Of a DNA stretch of 64,000 nt, positions 11,205 to 23,760 are shown piece by piece. A model generated the notes under the pieces. It was not told where the DNA came from. It was given only the letters and a program-made list of their open reading frames with translations, and made no database searches. This DNA is from Cornus controversa (lineage: Eukaryota; Streptophyta; Magnoliopsida; Cornales; Cornaceae). The first letter of the stretch is position 1. Every line of letters begins with the position of its first letter. The stretch lies in contig CM048851.1 in NCBI GenBank assembly GCA_026545225.1, positions 34,809,956 through 34,873,955 of the forward strand, given 5' to 3'. The position numbers were made by a program, and so were the translations under genes.

Positions 11205-12381
11205 GTTATGCTCTCTGCCGGAACTCAATTCGAAACTCGACAACTGTTACAGCAACCACAATGGAGATGGAGAATATTCTCAGATAGAGTTCTGGAATTT
11301 TGATCCTTTTACATATGAAAGAAGATAGGAATATGTGTTGTTTCTCATCTAGTTGGGTGGGTTCTTTCAGTGTTGGGTAAGGTGGGAAGTCCTTTGCAGA
11401 ATTTCAAATCTTAAGGTTGACGTGAACGTTAGCTGGGGGGGTGTGGTCTTTGTAACACTCGAGTTACCCTGACTTTCATTGCAATTCAAGCAATGGCAGA
11501 GGTTTCTAAGAACTTCTCATCAAAGCCTTCATTATCAGAAACTCTTCTTTTCTTGTTTTTTTTTCTTTTTCTCAATTTCTCCTAAAAAGTTCTTTTAAGA
11601 ATTCCTGTTATTGTTTTTATCAGTGACATCGCAACAAACATTTTCACTACTGAAAATGGAGGAAAGCTCCACCTTGACATGTTGTGTCTATTATATTTTC
11701 CTTTTGATATATATATATATATGATTGCTATATTATTAAGATAATCCTCACTCTATCTTTAGCTTTTGGCCTTTTCTTTTTATCCAGTGTCTATTTATGA
11801 CCTCAATAATTCTGGGCATGAAATTGATTTTATTTTTTATTTTGTTTGGGGGCAAGTGGCATGAAATTGAACTACTCAAGATCTAATTAAAAAAAAACCC
11901 ATTTTAATGAATTTGAACTTTAATTTTAAATCCAGATGTAATTCAATTTGAGTTTAATTTTACACATTGGTAAAAAATGATTATATGGTATAAGATCCAT
12001 TCGGATTGGAAACATAACCTGCAAGTATTTGAGCCTTTAAATATTGCATTTTCCAGACAAGATATATATACTTGTAATTAGTCACTCATTCTTTCACTTT
12101 CAAAAATATGGATTAAAATAATACTTTACAATTGTTTTATGGGATACCGAAGGTCAAATTTGTTTGTTGGATTAGCCAATAATAAGAAAGTGAAAATTCA
12201 CATTACCGACACAAGCAACCATGCATATGGGTGGGTCGTAAAGAGAAATTGGCATATGAAGTTGGAGTGGTTGGAGTGGCTTCGAATATTTTTACCTGTC
12301 AGTTGACGAATCATTTTAGTTGTGGATTTGTTGTAGTATGAAACAATATAGAGCATCAAAACTGTGCTCTCGTGATATACT

Positions 12382-12417
<36 letters not shown>

Positions 12418-12770
12418 GAAAAAACATCAAAGCTGTGCTCTCGTGTTTTCTTCTTTTCTTTTCCCGGCAAATCAAGGAAAAAACACAACTACAGATCAGA
12501 ACCACTTGCCTCAAGCAACAAAGAAGGGAGGGCTTTCTGAGCCAGTAGATGAGCACACCATTGATAGCTCTGGGAAACCAAACGTCTTCTTGATATTCCT
12601 TTCGGGGAAAAAAAAAAAATCTTGATATCATCTAAAATCACTTGAGCAGTTACATTTATTGCTTGAAATTCATTGATTAAACTCAAAGTCACTGTCAATT
12701 GGAACTAAATTTAAGTATTATTATTAATGCTCCCCACTTCAAGGTCATGATTTAGGGTAATTACCGGTCA
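11205..12770. other. Upstream region of TRM gene, no other gene
   Basis: The first 300 bases probably hold the 5' UTR and promoter of the minus-strand TRM gene, but no TATA box stands out. (AT)n tracts occur at about 11708-11722 and 12386-12414. The sequences around 12357-12372 and 12427-12442 share an AAAACATCAAAGCTGTGCTCTCGTG-like block on either side of the AT tract, a small duplication. No convincing gene was seen. Confidence 0.5.
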
Positions 12771-13276
12771 GAGGAGTGTTAGGGCCTTAGGGGCACAGTG
12801 CTTAAGCGATTGTCCTTTCAGACTCGCTTCATTAATTAGTAAAAAGTGAAAATCAATCATTAATTACTTTTGTATAATAAATGTCCTGTTTTATCATCAA
12901 TTAGCATGCCCTTGTGATTTTAAAATATTTTCTATGATATTCACAGTGATTCTTCAATTTTAATTAAACAATAAAATTTTATATTAATCCATATATTTAT
13001 TATAATAATTTCTTATATAATTTTTTGAAATTTGTAATTAATTGGTATATAAAATACTTTATGAATCTTTTAAAATTGAAAAATCACTTATGAATATCAT
13101 AGTTTTACTTAATGGCATTAATGTAAATATTTTAAAATCACAAGGACATACTCATTGATGACAAAATAAGACATTTATTACACAAAAGTAATTAATGATT
13201 GATTTTCACTTTTCACTAATTAGTGAAGCGAGTGTGAAAGGACAGTCTCTTAAGTGACTGCTCCTAGCACTCCTCT
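12771..13276. mobile_element. Foldback MITE with about 200 bp inverted arms
   Basis: The ends GAGGAGTG and CACTCCTC are inverted, and the similarity continues inwards for about 200 bases on each side (for example AGTGAAAATCAATCATTAAT in the left arm and its complement in the right). The flanks TACCGGTCA (left) and TACCAGTTA (right) match at seven of nine positions, fitting an old 9 bp Mutator-type target-site duplication. There is no coding capacity. Confidence 0.75.
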
Positions 13277-14040
13277 TACCAGTTATAACTCCTCAATTTT
13301 GACAATATTTCGACTACACCACTGTACTGAATCCGTCAGATTTACTAACGTGTTTTGGTAATTTTACGATTTTATTCATGATTATTATATTGCTCCAAGA
13401 TGTCATTTCATGTATAAGAAGGGCAAAAATGACTTTTTTCTACTGTTGCTTATGTAAGTCGATTTCGTTTGTCTGTAGGCGTGACGAAGAGAAAAAAGGA
13501 GTCTAATTAAAATATTGCCTAAACTAAGATATGTAAATGGTAATTACCCTATGCTTTATTTTGTTTTGTTGGGCAAGTGGCCTTTGTTGCATAGAGGCTG
13601 TCTATTGATTGTTTTCGGCCCTTTGATTGCTCCTTGGAATGGTGGCTTTGTGGCTATACTGATTTGTACTCTTGTGAAATGCTCCTTGTAACATGTACAG
13701 TTTGATCTTTTGAGTTAATTCCATATATAACAACAACAACAAAAAAAATAATTTATTAGAATAGGCTGTGTCCATAATTCAGTAATTTGGATGAAATTAG
13801 TGTGGAGACTTCAATAAAGTATGTGACAGCAATGTAGAAAATAATAAAAACATAGCAGATGTGTTGGCACGAACCGAAAATAATTATAAAGAAAAAGGAA
13901 GAAGAAGAAGTTTGAAGATTTATAAAATTTGATTATTATCATCTTAAAAATAATTTTTTACTTTGACAAAAAAAAATACACTCATTTTGTCTCTACAAAG
14001 ACTTGAATCATCGATCTCCAAGGCGAGAAAGTATTACTAG

Positions 14041-14588
14041 GGAGTTTAGGAATCACGAATATTTTTACAAAAGTAATGTACCCGTATCGGATAATGATAC
14101 TCCTCGGATACTCACAGATACGTGTCTAATACTTTCTAAACGTATCCAAAATTTTAAATATATTTTTTATTTTTAACACGAATCTGATAATTCTTAGATA
14201 CTCGACCATGTATACGATACTTCCCATATACTTCAGAACACATTTCTAACAAGTTTTGAATACTAAAAATGTACATTTTCCAACAATAATATCATAGTAT
14301 AATTGTTAAGAAAAATTTAAATTTATTTAGAAAAGAAGTGTTGAAATATATATCATAATTTACTACAAAATATATCAATAGAATTGTGCAACATGATTCT
14401 TAACTATTATTTTGTTTGTTAATCATAAAATTTTATAAAGAAATGTTAATAACTCTATTTTTTGTATATAAAAAATATAATTTGTTATATTTATATTGTC
14501 GTATCCGTATTTTATTTTTTTTAATTTGTCTTATGGCCATGCCCGTATTGTGTCGTATCCATGTCACATATTCGTATTTATGCTTCCC
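14041..14588. mobile_element. MITE rich in GTATC/GATAC words
   Basis: Both ends carry repeated TATCGGATA/CGTATCC-type words in inverted orientation around an AT-rich core. The left end begins near AGGAATCACGAAT and the right ends near GTATTTATGCTTCCC. The architecture matches the GGACACG-rich element at 19141-19934, so I take it to be a diverged relative. Borders are approximate and no clear target duplication was found. Confidence 0.5.
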
Positions 14589-14639
14589 TTGATGATTCAT
14601 CCTTAAAAAGATAACATAGCAACTTAGAGTCTGTTTGAC

Positions 14640-14950
14640 ATGCATTTTGTTTTTGTTTTCTGTTTTGTTTGGGCATTGTAAAAATAAAACATGTTTGATA
14701 CTGTCCGTTATATTTGAATAATGTCAAAACGTTTCAAAATTTTGGAATGGAATTGAAAACACCATTTTAGTGTTTTTATTGTATTTCCACAACTGTAGAG
14801 GAAAAATAAAATAAAAAAATAAAAAATACTTAAAACATATTTTTCTTACTAAACGTAATTTTAATTCTATTTAAAACATACCGTAACAAAACACTTATTC
14901 TGTTTCTAAAAAAAACAAAACAGCAAAAATAAAACTAAAGTCGAGAGGCT
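14640..14950. mobile_element. Possible MITE with TTTTGTTTTGTT-type inverted ends
   Basis: Two segments, about 14640-14690 and 14885-14935, are inverted matches built from TTCTGTTTTGTTTGG and CAAAACAGCAAAAATAAAAC words, with an AT-rich centre. The GTCTGTTTGACA start resembles common plant hAT-type MITE ends. Low complexity makes this weak. Confidence 0.35.
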
Positions 14951-15689
14951 TAGTGAACTATCCGCTTTGTTCAAAAACTTTACAATATCAAGTATAATTT
15001 TGAAATCTTGGGTACAGTTTCATGCAATAAATCCGATTTTCAGTGTACAAGCCACATGTAGGTCTTAGCTTTTTTCAATTATTTAAAAAATAAAATAATA
15101 GAGAACTACAGTTACTTCTTAGACAAAACAGTCTACGTACATATTTTAATGTATCTATATAATCGATCATGATTCAGCATTTATAATTAAAACTTTTTTA
15201 GTGAAGGTTGATGGAAGGGCTGTACTCAAAGTAGAGTTTCTGTCATCTCCACTATTTGACTGAAAAGGATATAATGAATGAAGTAGTGTCATGCGTGAAA
15301 CTCCCAAGAGCACCGGGATATAATTTGTTAGAAAAAAAAAGTTATTTTTTAAAATAATATTCACAGTTAATTTATGTATTATTTTATCAAAATTTTTTTT
15401 GATGAAATTGTACTTCAAAAAGTATAAATGATATCGTATTGAGGGTGGTATGTATTTCACTTATTTAAAAGAATGAAATGGAGTGCAAAAGTATCCAAAA
15501 AAATATTCATTCCACAATTTGACCCTTATATAATTCAATAATTAAATTATGCATAAACACAAACAAAGATTTGTTAATGTTGATATACATATATTTGTGG
15601 ATTGAATAATTGTCACTTGTCAATTTTAATTCAAGAAAATTTTATTCAAGGTTGTCTCCAAAAGAGGAGACATCGAGTCGAACTCAGCA

Positions 15690-16462
15690 TCTCCACCTTA
15701 GGATAAAGTGAAAAAAAGTTTTGAACTATGTCTAAATTTGCAATTGCAAATAATCCCCGTGAACTATAATTTGTACACAATTTCTCATAAACAATCACAT
15801 TTTGTTACAAAATGCCTTCCATGTCTGTCATGTGATGCACTATTTTTCATTAAATGACCATAATATTATTTTTTATTAGATTACATTTAACCTATTTTCT
15901 TATTAAAATATATTATAAAAAAAACCATATTATTTTGATGACATATTCTCTGCCAATTTTGCATAAATTTACCTTTAATTCTTGAAATTAATTGTTTTAA
16001 TAAAAAATTTAAGTATAAAATTTTGAAACAATCTAAGTAATTTCTTAATTTTTCATGAATAAATTGTATGGAAAAAATGTATTTTTTGACGGTAATTTTT
16101 TTAAAACTGGGTATAATAAGTTTTATTATAAATAGTAAAATTTTAATCATAAGTTAATAATTTTTAAAAAAATGCATAAATTTGGTGGTAGTTACAACTT
16201 TGTGTATTTTTTTCCCATTGCTATCATAAATTGATACAATAATAAAATTAAAGTAATTGATATAATTAATATTTAGATAAGAGAAAATATAATAGAGATA
16301 ATTTAATAAGAAATAATAAATTTAATAAGAATGGGTAAAACTGTCTTTTGTGATGAGTATGTCCTTAATTTTAATTAATTATTAGTTTAGGAAGACAATT
16401 TGTAGTTTAGGAAAATTATTTGGCAAAGGACAATAGTTCAGAGACATTTTTGCACTTTACCT
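15690..16462. mobile_element. MITE-like AT-rich element
   Basis: The left end AGGATAAAGTGAAAAA and the complement of the right end AAGGTAAAGTGCAAAAA are inverted matches. The inner text (GAACTATGTC..., GAACTATTGTC...) continues the symmetry for about 50 bases. The interior is very AT-rich and non-coding. The target-site duplication is ambiguous. Confidence 0.5.
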
Positions 16463-16589
16463 TGTACCTTATAAGTGTAGTTCTTAACTTGCTCTCTTTA
16501 AATCCTTGTATTTCATGTGCACATGTACACATTCAAATCTAAAATTTGATAGGGGAGCATTTTTAAAGCGCTTGTACATTGACTTCTAT

Positions 16590-16598
16590 ACCATTATA

Positions 16599-16640
<42 letters not shown>

Positions 16641-17130
16641 TGTATATACATGTTCAATATCTGTGCATGTGCTAAAAGATAGTTACTTGATGGTGTTTGG
16701 CTCGTGTGTGGTTTGATTAACGAAAGTGCGGGTGTGCTAGGAATTTTAGAAATTCCAATAGAGGAAGAGCCTTATAATATTCTAGAATGGAAAAGGCTAT
16801 CAAACGACTGTAAGAGGGTTTGGAATGACCACCCTCATGGATTTTTTTTTTTGCTTTCAAAAGAACTTCGGAGTGTTTCTGGCCAGGAAATAACTGAAAA
16901 TGAAAATACTGGACTTGAATTGTAAATGTTTTGAAAAGTAAATGCACTAATGGTAGGAATTGAAATGCATTGATAGGAATGTAAAGTGTATAATTGAAAG
17001 ACATTTTGCATTGAAATTGAGAGATAATTGAAATACAAGTTTGTGTGATTGTGAAATTTATATTACAAATGATCCTAAGGCATCTATTTATAAAAATTCA
17101 GCTTCCCAGTTTCAACAATTACATCTTCCA
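16590..17130. other. Microsatellites and unassigned sequence
   Basis: An (AT)n tract and then an (ATA)n tract occupy about 16597-16640. The open frame at 16704-16925 (73 codons) has no recognisable domain or splice context and is not accepted as a gene. Confidence 0.5.
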
Positions 17131-17188
17131 CAACTTTGTGAGTCATAGTTCCCGAAGTGCCCATCTATTATGGGACGGAGGGAGTATT
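17130..17188. mobile_element. Right end of a Stowaway MITE, truncated
   Basis: GGGACGGAGGGAG followed by TA at about 17174-17188 is the standard terminal motif of Stowaway (Tc1/mariner-type) MITEs. No matching CTCCCTCCGTCCC left end was found in the preceding few hundred bases, so only one end survives. Confidence 0.6.
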
Positions 17189-17359
17189 TCTTTTGTGTTG
17201 GGAGGTACATTATATTAGTAATAATTTAAATTATAAAAGGTTATACTATATTTTTTATTTTTAAATAAATGCGAGCTTGGAGTTTTATACATTTATTTTA
17301 GATTTTTAAAATAAAATAATCTACTTTTATAGCCTATTTATGGACAATGTTTGAGATGG

Positions 17360-17608
17360 TGTTAGAGGGATTTGTCCCATACGAGATTCGAATAGAAAAG
17401 ATGATGGGTATAAATGGGGGGTAGGTAACACCAATAGTTTGGGCTATTAGGTCATTGGTAATCGCTCGATCTATTATATTTGGTATCAGAGCCAAACTCA
17501 TCACCCCAAAGGAGTTCGGGACTAACTCGATTTGACAAAGTAATTCGATCGCAACATTATCAAATAGTTTAAACTTTTGAATCATTGGTAATCACTCGAC
17601 CAGTTACA
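17360..17608 (+). mobile_element. TRIM retroelement, 3' LTR truncated
   Basis: A terminal repeat beginning TGTTAGAGGGA at 17360 contains a TATAAATG box and runs to about 17478. TGGTATCAGAGCC at 17481 is a primer-binding site for initiator tRNA-Met. After a non-coding stretch of about 70 bases, the last 50 bases of the terminal repeat recur (ATTGGTAATCACTCGAC...GTTACA, ending 17608). There is no gag or pol. It shares its terminal repeat with the copies near 38526 and 38272-38380. Confidence 0.8.
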
Positions 17609-17985
17609 GATGACATATATATATATATATTATATAGGGTAAATTACCCTTACCTCTCTCGAGGTTTCATTTTATTACCCATAGATTAAAGTTTTTAAAA
17701 TACGGTGGTTAAACACCCTTGAGGTTTGGTTGACTTAACCATGACCTCCCCTATCATGAACTCACCATTAGCACCGTTAAAATCAATACAAACAAAAAAT
17801 CTAAATCCCTAAACTACCCTATTGTGCATCATTTTTACAAAATTACCAGTCTTCTCTCTCACCCTAATCTCTCTGTACCACTATGTTTGACCATCATTTC
17901 TAGCCATAACAAGTCCCACCATCAACACCTCTGAACCATTGCTGAGCCACCAACTGGAGCATCATTGTTACCATTGAAGACCACA

Positions 17986-18490
17986 ATGGACATGAGCTCC
18001 ATTCAACTCCACATGCCAAAAATCTGAGAAGACCCAGAACCACTATGCATGACACCACCTTGGAAGCTCACCGAACCACCATATTTTTTGTCGACCGGAA
18101 CAGCACTGTCGAGCCTTGCCTTGTCATGCACAACCCACACCAGAACCGCCACCCATGACCTCCATCATCTCCAACTAAGCTTCTCTCCACCGTCCGAAAT
18201 ACACACATGCTGGAGAACCTCAATTCTGACCAGCAACCTCGCCAGAATCTCCATTTAAGGCCACTGGCAACCTCACCAGAGCTCCATTCAACTCCGTATG
18301 CCAAGAATTTGAGAAGACCCAGCACCACCATGCACGACACTACCTCGAAAGCTCACCGAACCACAATATTCTCCGTCGACCGGTATAGCACTGCCAAGCC
18401 TCGTCGTGTCATGCACAGCCCACACTGGAACCGCCACCCATGGCCTTCATCATCTCCAACCAGGCTTCTCTCCACCGTCCAAAATACATA
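17986..18490. repeat. 285 bp imperfect tandem duplication
   Basis: The block starting with CTCCATTCAACTCC at about 17998 recurs at about 18281. Both copies share GAGAAGACCCAG, GAAGCTCACCGAACCAC and CTTCTCTCCACCGTCC words. A partial third copy resumes after the solo LTR at 21614. It is the cargo of the Mutator-like element; frames in it are broken or overlap on both strands, so I do not call a gene. Confidence 0.75.
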
Positions 18491-18493
18491 CAT

Positions 18494-21400
18494 TGTAGAG
18501 ACCGTGACCAATTTTGACCGATTTTTCAAATTTACATTAGTTTCGCTGTAGATGCGTTTTGAATGATGTAATGGACATTCTGAGAGTGGAAAACATGTTA
18601 TAAGATTTTTAGAAATTTTAAAAAATTTTGGAGAAGTTTGACTTTTTAGTCAAACCAGGCCCCTGGATCGGTCTAGATGAGCCTGAAAATCTAAATTTTT
18701 TTAAAAAAATAATTATTTTTGAGATTGGCTTAGATGAAATGTTTATAGAGTAAATGAGGTGATTTTGAGACCGTAGGAGTTTTCAAAATCGAAAACGAAG
18801 TCCCGGAAGGTACATTAATTGGCCTGGGGGCATTTTGGTCTTTCTGCATGCCCTAAATATTTTAAATATCAGTGGTAGAGATATTTCTGCAGATCTCATA
18901 CCTATTTCTCTCTCTAAAAGACTCCATCTTTATAACTCTCACTTCTTTCTACATTTCGGACCCGTTTGACTTGGATTCAAGACTCGCTAAATAAGGGAGA
19001 CACATAGGGGACAACTAGGGTTTTCATTTGAATCGAACATATTCACGATTCGGCAAGGTAGGACTCGGCCAGAATCTTGGAGAGTGCTCGGGAAGCTTTC
19101 AAAGTTGAGGTAGGGGTTCTCCTTCTTATTTACTTGTCGACTAGAAAGCACGGACACTTCGTATAGGGGTGTCGTACCCGAGTCGGACACTTCTCGAACA
19201 CTCAGACACTCTTCGGACACGTGTCGGACACTCCTTAGAAGTGTCCTAAAAATTTTTTTTTAGGACACGAATAGGACACGTGGGGGACACGACGGGGTAC
19301 ATTTTGTAATTTTTAAAAGTGCAAAAAAACTCCTAAACTTTTTTGAAGTTACAAAAAGACCCCTTTAAATTATTTTTTTTAACATTTTAGCCCCTCATTT
19401 TCTAAAAGTTGACATCTTGACCCCCTGAAATAACTATAACGACATATATACCATTTAATATGACTATTATGCCCTTTTCTCTATAAATATAGTATTTTCT
19501 AAAATAAAAAAATTTAAAAATAAAAAATAGTTAGATAAAATTCCTAAATAATAAATTTAGAAACAAAAAAACAAAAAAGCCAATAGAACTTTATTTAACA
19601 TAAAACCATGTTAGTTTATTTGGTATTTTGTATTTAAATTTATTTGTTTGTTATTAGAAAAATAAGTAATGTGCAAAATTATAGTAATGAGTTTGAATAT
19701 AATGAACACTCTTTTTGAAAATACATTAATTGCTTGATAAAAAATTAAAGTATTTGTGTAATTTATTCTTTTTTATTGTTAGATTTATGGTACTGTGATA
19801 TTGGTTAACTTGTTGAATATATATTAATATATTATTTTATAGCTGTATCCCCGCCGTGTCGTGTCCTATTTTTTAAAAATTTGTCATGTCGTCGTGTCGT
19901 ATCCGTGTCCCGTGTCCATGTCCATGCTTCTTAGCTTGTCGATTCTATGGTTTCGAGTGAAATGGTGAGAGCTAGGGTTGTGTATTACATGATTTAGAAT
20001 GGTAAGAAAGGTGGGATGTGGTGAGTTTCTATCTCTCTTTAGTTTCTTAAATGCAAATTGTATGTATATGTTGTATGCATAATGCGAGGAGTGAATGAGT
20101 GAGAGAAAATGAGCATGTACACTTTTATGCTAGGGCTTGGTGCACTTTTATGAAAATGTGTTAAATGAGCTTATTTGTGTGTTATGTGATGTTGTATGAG
20201 TTAAAATGCATGCCTTTTTTATATAGAAAATGTATGCATTGGTGAAGTATGATAAAAATGTAGTTAAATGAATGTTGTGAGCATATGCGACGTATGCTAG
20301 GGTTTACATGTATAAGAAATTATATGTGTGGCTTGTGGAGGTGAAATGCATGGTAAGTGTTTTCATAACTAGCTTTTGCATTATGAGGTATGATATGTGT
20401 TAATGCATTCTTATATATGCGTTGTTATGAACGAACATGATGTATGTTAGATGATACATGTAATGTAGTGACATGTATTCATGTAGGTCGTGTCGAGTCG
20501 GCACTTAAGTGAGTTGGAGTATTTCTACTGAGCCGCCGTGGTGCTCACCCCTTTCTGCCCCAAACATTTTATAGGTATGGCACCATGGGTGGAAAGGACT
20601 TGATGATTCAAATAAAGCTCATAACAGCACTTTTGGATATTTTGGGGGCATTTTGATGTTTCGTTCATAGACTATGAATTTGGCTATTCGTGCTGGCTTG
20701 TGGCACGTTGACCTTTATAATTGTAGCCATGATAGAATTTGTAACATTTTGAACCTTATGCATGAATTATTGTAATGACCATGAACTCGAAAATCTCATA
20801 GATGAAGTGTATGTTTTGGAATTGGAGTGTATTTGGACCATATGTATGTCATGATAAATGTATGGATTTCAAGACTATAACCTCTCTTTATGTTGTAGTT
20901 ATGTGTATGGACACATCTTATGGATGAGATGTGTAACTTGTATGTTTATGATGGAGAATAACTTAATTGGTGTATGATTTGATTTAGATTTATTTCTTAA
21001 GTGATTTTAAGGTTGTAAGAATGAATTGTGTTGGTAGAAAGGGCTTAGAAGGTCAAAAATGACCATTTGCAAAGTTGCAGTTTTTAGGGCCGTTCAATGT
21101 ATCGAAGATTCGATGTATCGAACAAAAAATAGCTATCGGGACTTTTACATTCCAAATTCTTGCAGATTTTTTGATGCATCAAAGCTTCGATGCATCGAAA
21201 TCATGACTTCAATGGATTGAAGTCACTTTTTACAACATGCCCAGAAAATTGCTCAAACTTTAATCGGACATAATTTATTCGTTTTAAATCGAAATTGAGT
21301 GTAGTTTTTTTTTTAAATTGAGTATTTTTGAATTTTCTATCCAATGGTGTAGGTCTTAGTTTTAGATTCCAAACACACGATGTATTAAGTCTTGAAAGTG

Positions 21401-21613
21401 AGTGATTCATGAGAGTGCGAAAAAATAAAATTCCCACTAAGGTGATATGATTTGAGGTAAGGCCCATTGGGATTGGATAAAATAGAGTTGTATATATCTA
21501 TGTGCAATAATAGAGTTAAGCTTCTGTGGTAATTAAAGATAATAAGGGTTCATTGGGCTTAATGGACGGGTTAACCTCCGGTCTCTCGGGGGTCGGGAAA
21601 TCGGGGCGTTACA
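18494..21613 (+). mobile_element. Solo LTR, Gypsy-type, 3.1 kb
   Basis: The sequence starts TGTAGAGACCGTGACC and ends GGGGCGTTACA, with TG and CA termini. The 5 bp flanks TACAT and CACAT differ by one base; an undisturbed duplicate of the host text (ACACACATGCTGGAG at about 18200) shows the original site. Neither primer-binding site nor internal domain adjoins it, so it is a solo LTR. The stretch ACTGAGCC...GTGCTCACCCCTTT with a following ATTTTATAGGTA resembles the middle of long Gypsy chromovirus-type LTRs. A MITE is nested at 19141-19934. Palindromic ATCGAAGCTTCGAT-type words occur at 21095-21215. Confidence 0.8.
19141..19934. mobile_element. MITE with GGACACG-rich inverted ends
   Basis: The ends CTAGAAAGCACGGACAC and the complement of GTCCATGCTTCTTAG form inverted repeats. 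The flanking CTTGTCGA (19133-19140 and 19935-19942) is a perfect 8 bp target duplication with a possible ninth position. Both ends are built of repeated GGACACG words (CGTGTCC on the other strand), with an AT-rich non-coding core. It is nested in the solo LTR. Confidence 0.85.
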
Positions 21614-21801
21614 CACATGCTGGAGTACTTCAATTTCGGCCTGAAACCTTGCTAAAACTCCATTAAAGGCCACCAGCAACCTCGCCTGAACTCCATTGAA
21701 GGCCACCATCAACCACAAATTGAGAAAACCCATCTCTAAACCGTCCTCTATAGCCAGCTGTATCTCCATAGTGCTTCAACCATGCACTACCTCCATATGA
21801 C

Positions 21802-23760
21802 TAGGGGTGGCAAATCATGTTCGCGGGTCGTGTCATGACACTAGTATTCTGACAAATGGGTTAACCCGAGAGTCGTGTTCGTGTCGTGTCAAAATATGAG
21901 TATTCTGATAAATGGGTTAACTCAAACACGACACGATTACTAATCGTGTCACATAGATTGAACACGAACACGACCCATTTATTAAACAAGTGACACAACA
22001 CGATCCGTATAACCCTTTTGTAAACGGGTGACCCGGCCCGACCCATGCAAACACTTTGTGAGTCTTTTATAAAAAAAATGTCATTGCAAGGAATCAAATT
22101 TGAGACCAAAGATAAACTAATCAAACACTCCTACCACTAATCCACCAATGTTTTATGTTTACAAATGTCACAACAATAATATAATCTACAATAATAAAAA
22201 TTTAAACTTAATAAATTTTGAAACATTAATTAAATCATAATAATATTTCCCCCTCATTTTTAATATAACAAACAAATGTTATTAATTATATTAATTAAGT
22301 AATTAAATCAGTAACACAATTTTCACTATATTGAAATCAAATAAAAACATTAATAGAGCATTTAGAACGAACATTAAATATATATCTCATTGAATTATCA
22401 TATTTTTTTAATTTATATTAATGTTGAAGTATTATTGAAAAAAAATAAATGAGTGGTTTAACTTATATTACTTTAACTATTATATGTTATACTATATATC
22501 TCAGGACAATAAAAAAAAAATTTAATTTCATAAAATTAGAGATTCAGATTAAATGGTTTAAATTTATCAATTATTCTAATTGATTTTGCAGACACTTAAC
22601 TAATTAATCAGAATTTGAATAAATATAAGAGAATAGTTTAACTTATATTACTTATAACGATTACATGTTATACTATATATCTCGGGATACTAAAGAACAA
22701 TTACGACTATCATTCATATATAATTATATTTATATATCCACTATATATATATGTGTGTGTGTCTCTTGTATTTCCATCCCAATTTTCACGTGAACATTGG
22801 TACATTATAATGAAAATTTTATACTCAAAGTTTTAAAAATCAACCAATAAAAAGCATCATTCTCTTAAATAATCATCACTCTCTCTTTTCATACATATAA
22901 GGTGTTAAACTCACAACACATACCTCACACTACTAGAATCTAGCACAAACAGTATATATACTATATATAACATATTTGTAATAACACAAAATTTTTATAA
23001 AGACCGAAATTTATTTAATTTTTCAAACGAGGATTAGATTGTATAGACTGATTTATTTTGATCGGGTATTATTATTTTTATGTAATGGTGGAGACACAAA
23101 CACACACACACACACACACACACAAACATACATATAGTGGGTGGTTTAGTTGATGATGAATAAATTATTAATTAGTTAATGCACCCATTTGTAACTTGTA
23201 AGCCTCGGTGCTTGTGGGATATTAATAACTTTATATCAAATTTATTATCATTTTGTATATGTTATTCTTATGATAAGGTTGTCTAGTGAACGACATAATT
23301 GATTAAAATAAATGGTTTTCTTTTATAAATCACCGTGTCAAGTTTTTATGGAGTGTGTGTGCCATATTTCTAGCATTCTAGATATTTTATTTTATTTTAA
23401 TTTTTTTATATTTATCACAAATATTTTAAATTAATTAAAAAAAATATGTTTACATGTTTTTAACATTTTAAAACAAATTTACAATATTAAGTTTTATATT
23501 TTTTACATTTTAAAATAAATTAATAAATATTAATAGGTTATGCGGGTTAACGGGTTGTGTTAACACGACACAAACTGCTAATTTAAATGGATAAAACGAC
23601 ACGAATATTTCATCGGATCAATCGTGTCAGTTTCGTGTTAGCGAGTCAAATCAAAAAATGATATGTCGGATCTATCGTGTAGATATGATAAGAACACGAA
23701 CACGATAAGTTCAAACTCATATCCGTTTATTTTGTGTCGTGTCAAATATTACCACTCTTA
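21802..23760. mobile_element. Non-autonomous hAT element
   Basis: The termini TAGGGGTGGCAAA and ATTACCACTCTTA are hAT-type inverted repeats. A perfect 8 bp duplication CATATGAC flanks them (21794-21801 and 23761-23768). Subterminal regions on both sides are packed with CGTGTCGTGTT/AACACGACAC words, and the core is AT-rich. No transposase frame was found. It is nested in the Mutator-like element. Confidence 0.92.

Noticed and set aside
16704-16925. 73-codon plus-strand frame (MCGLINESAGVLG...)
   Set aside because: No recognised domain, no exon neighbours and adjacent to microsatellites and MITE ends; not enough to call a gene.
18049-18551. Overlapping frames on both strands in the Mutator-like cargo
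   Set aside because: Frames arise in a GC-richer duplicated block, overlap each other and have no recognisable protein; kept only as possible captured sequence.
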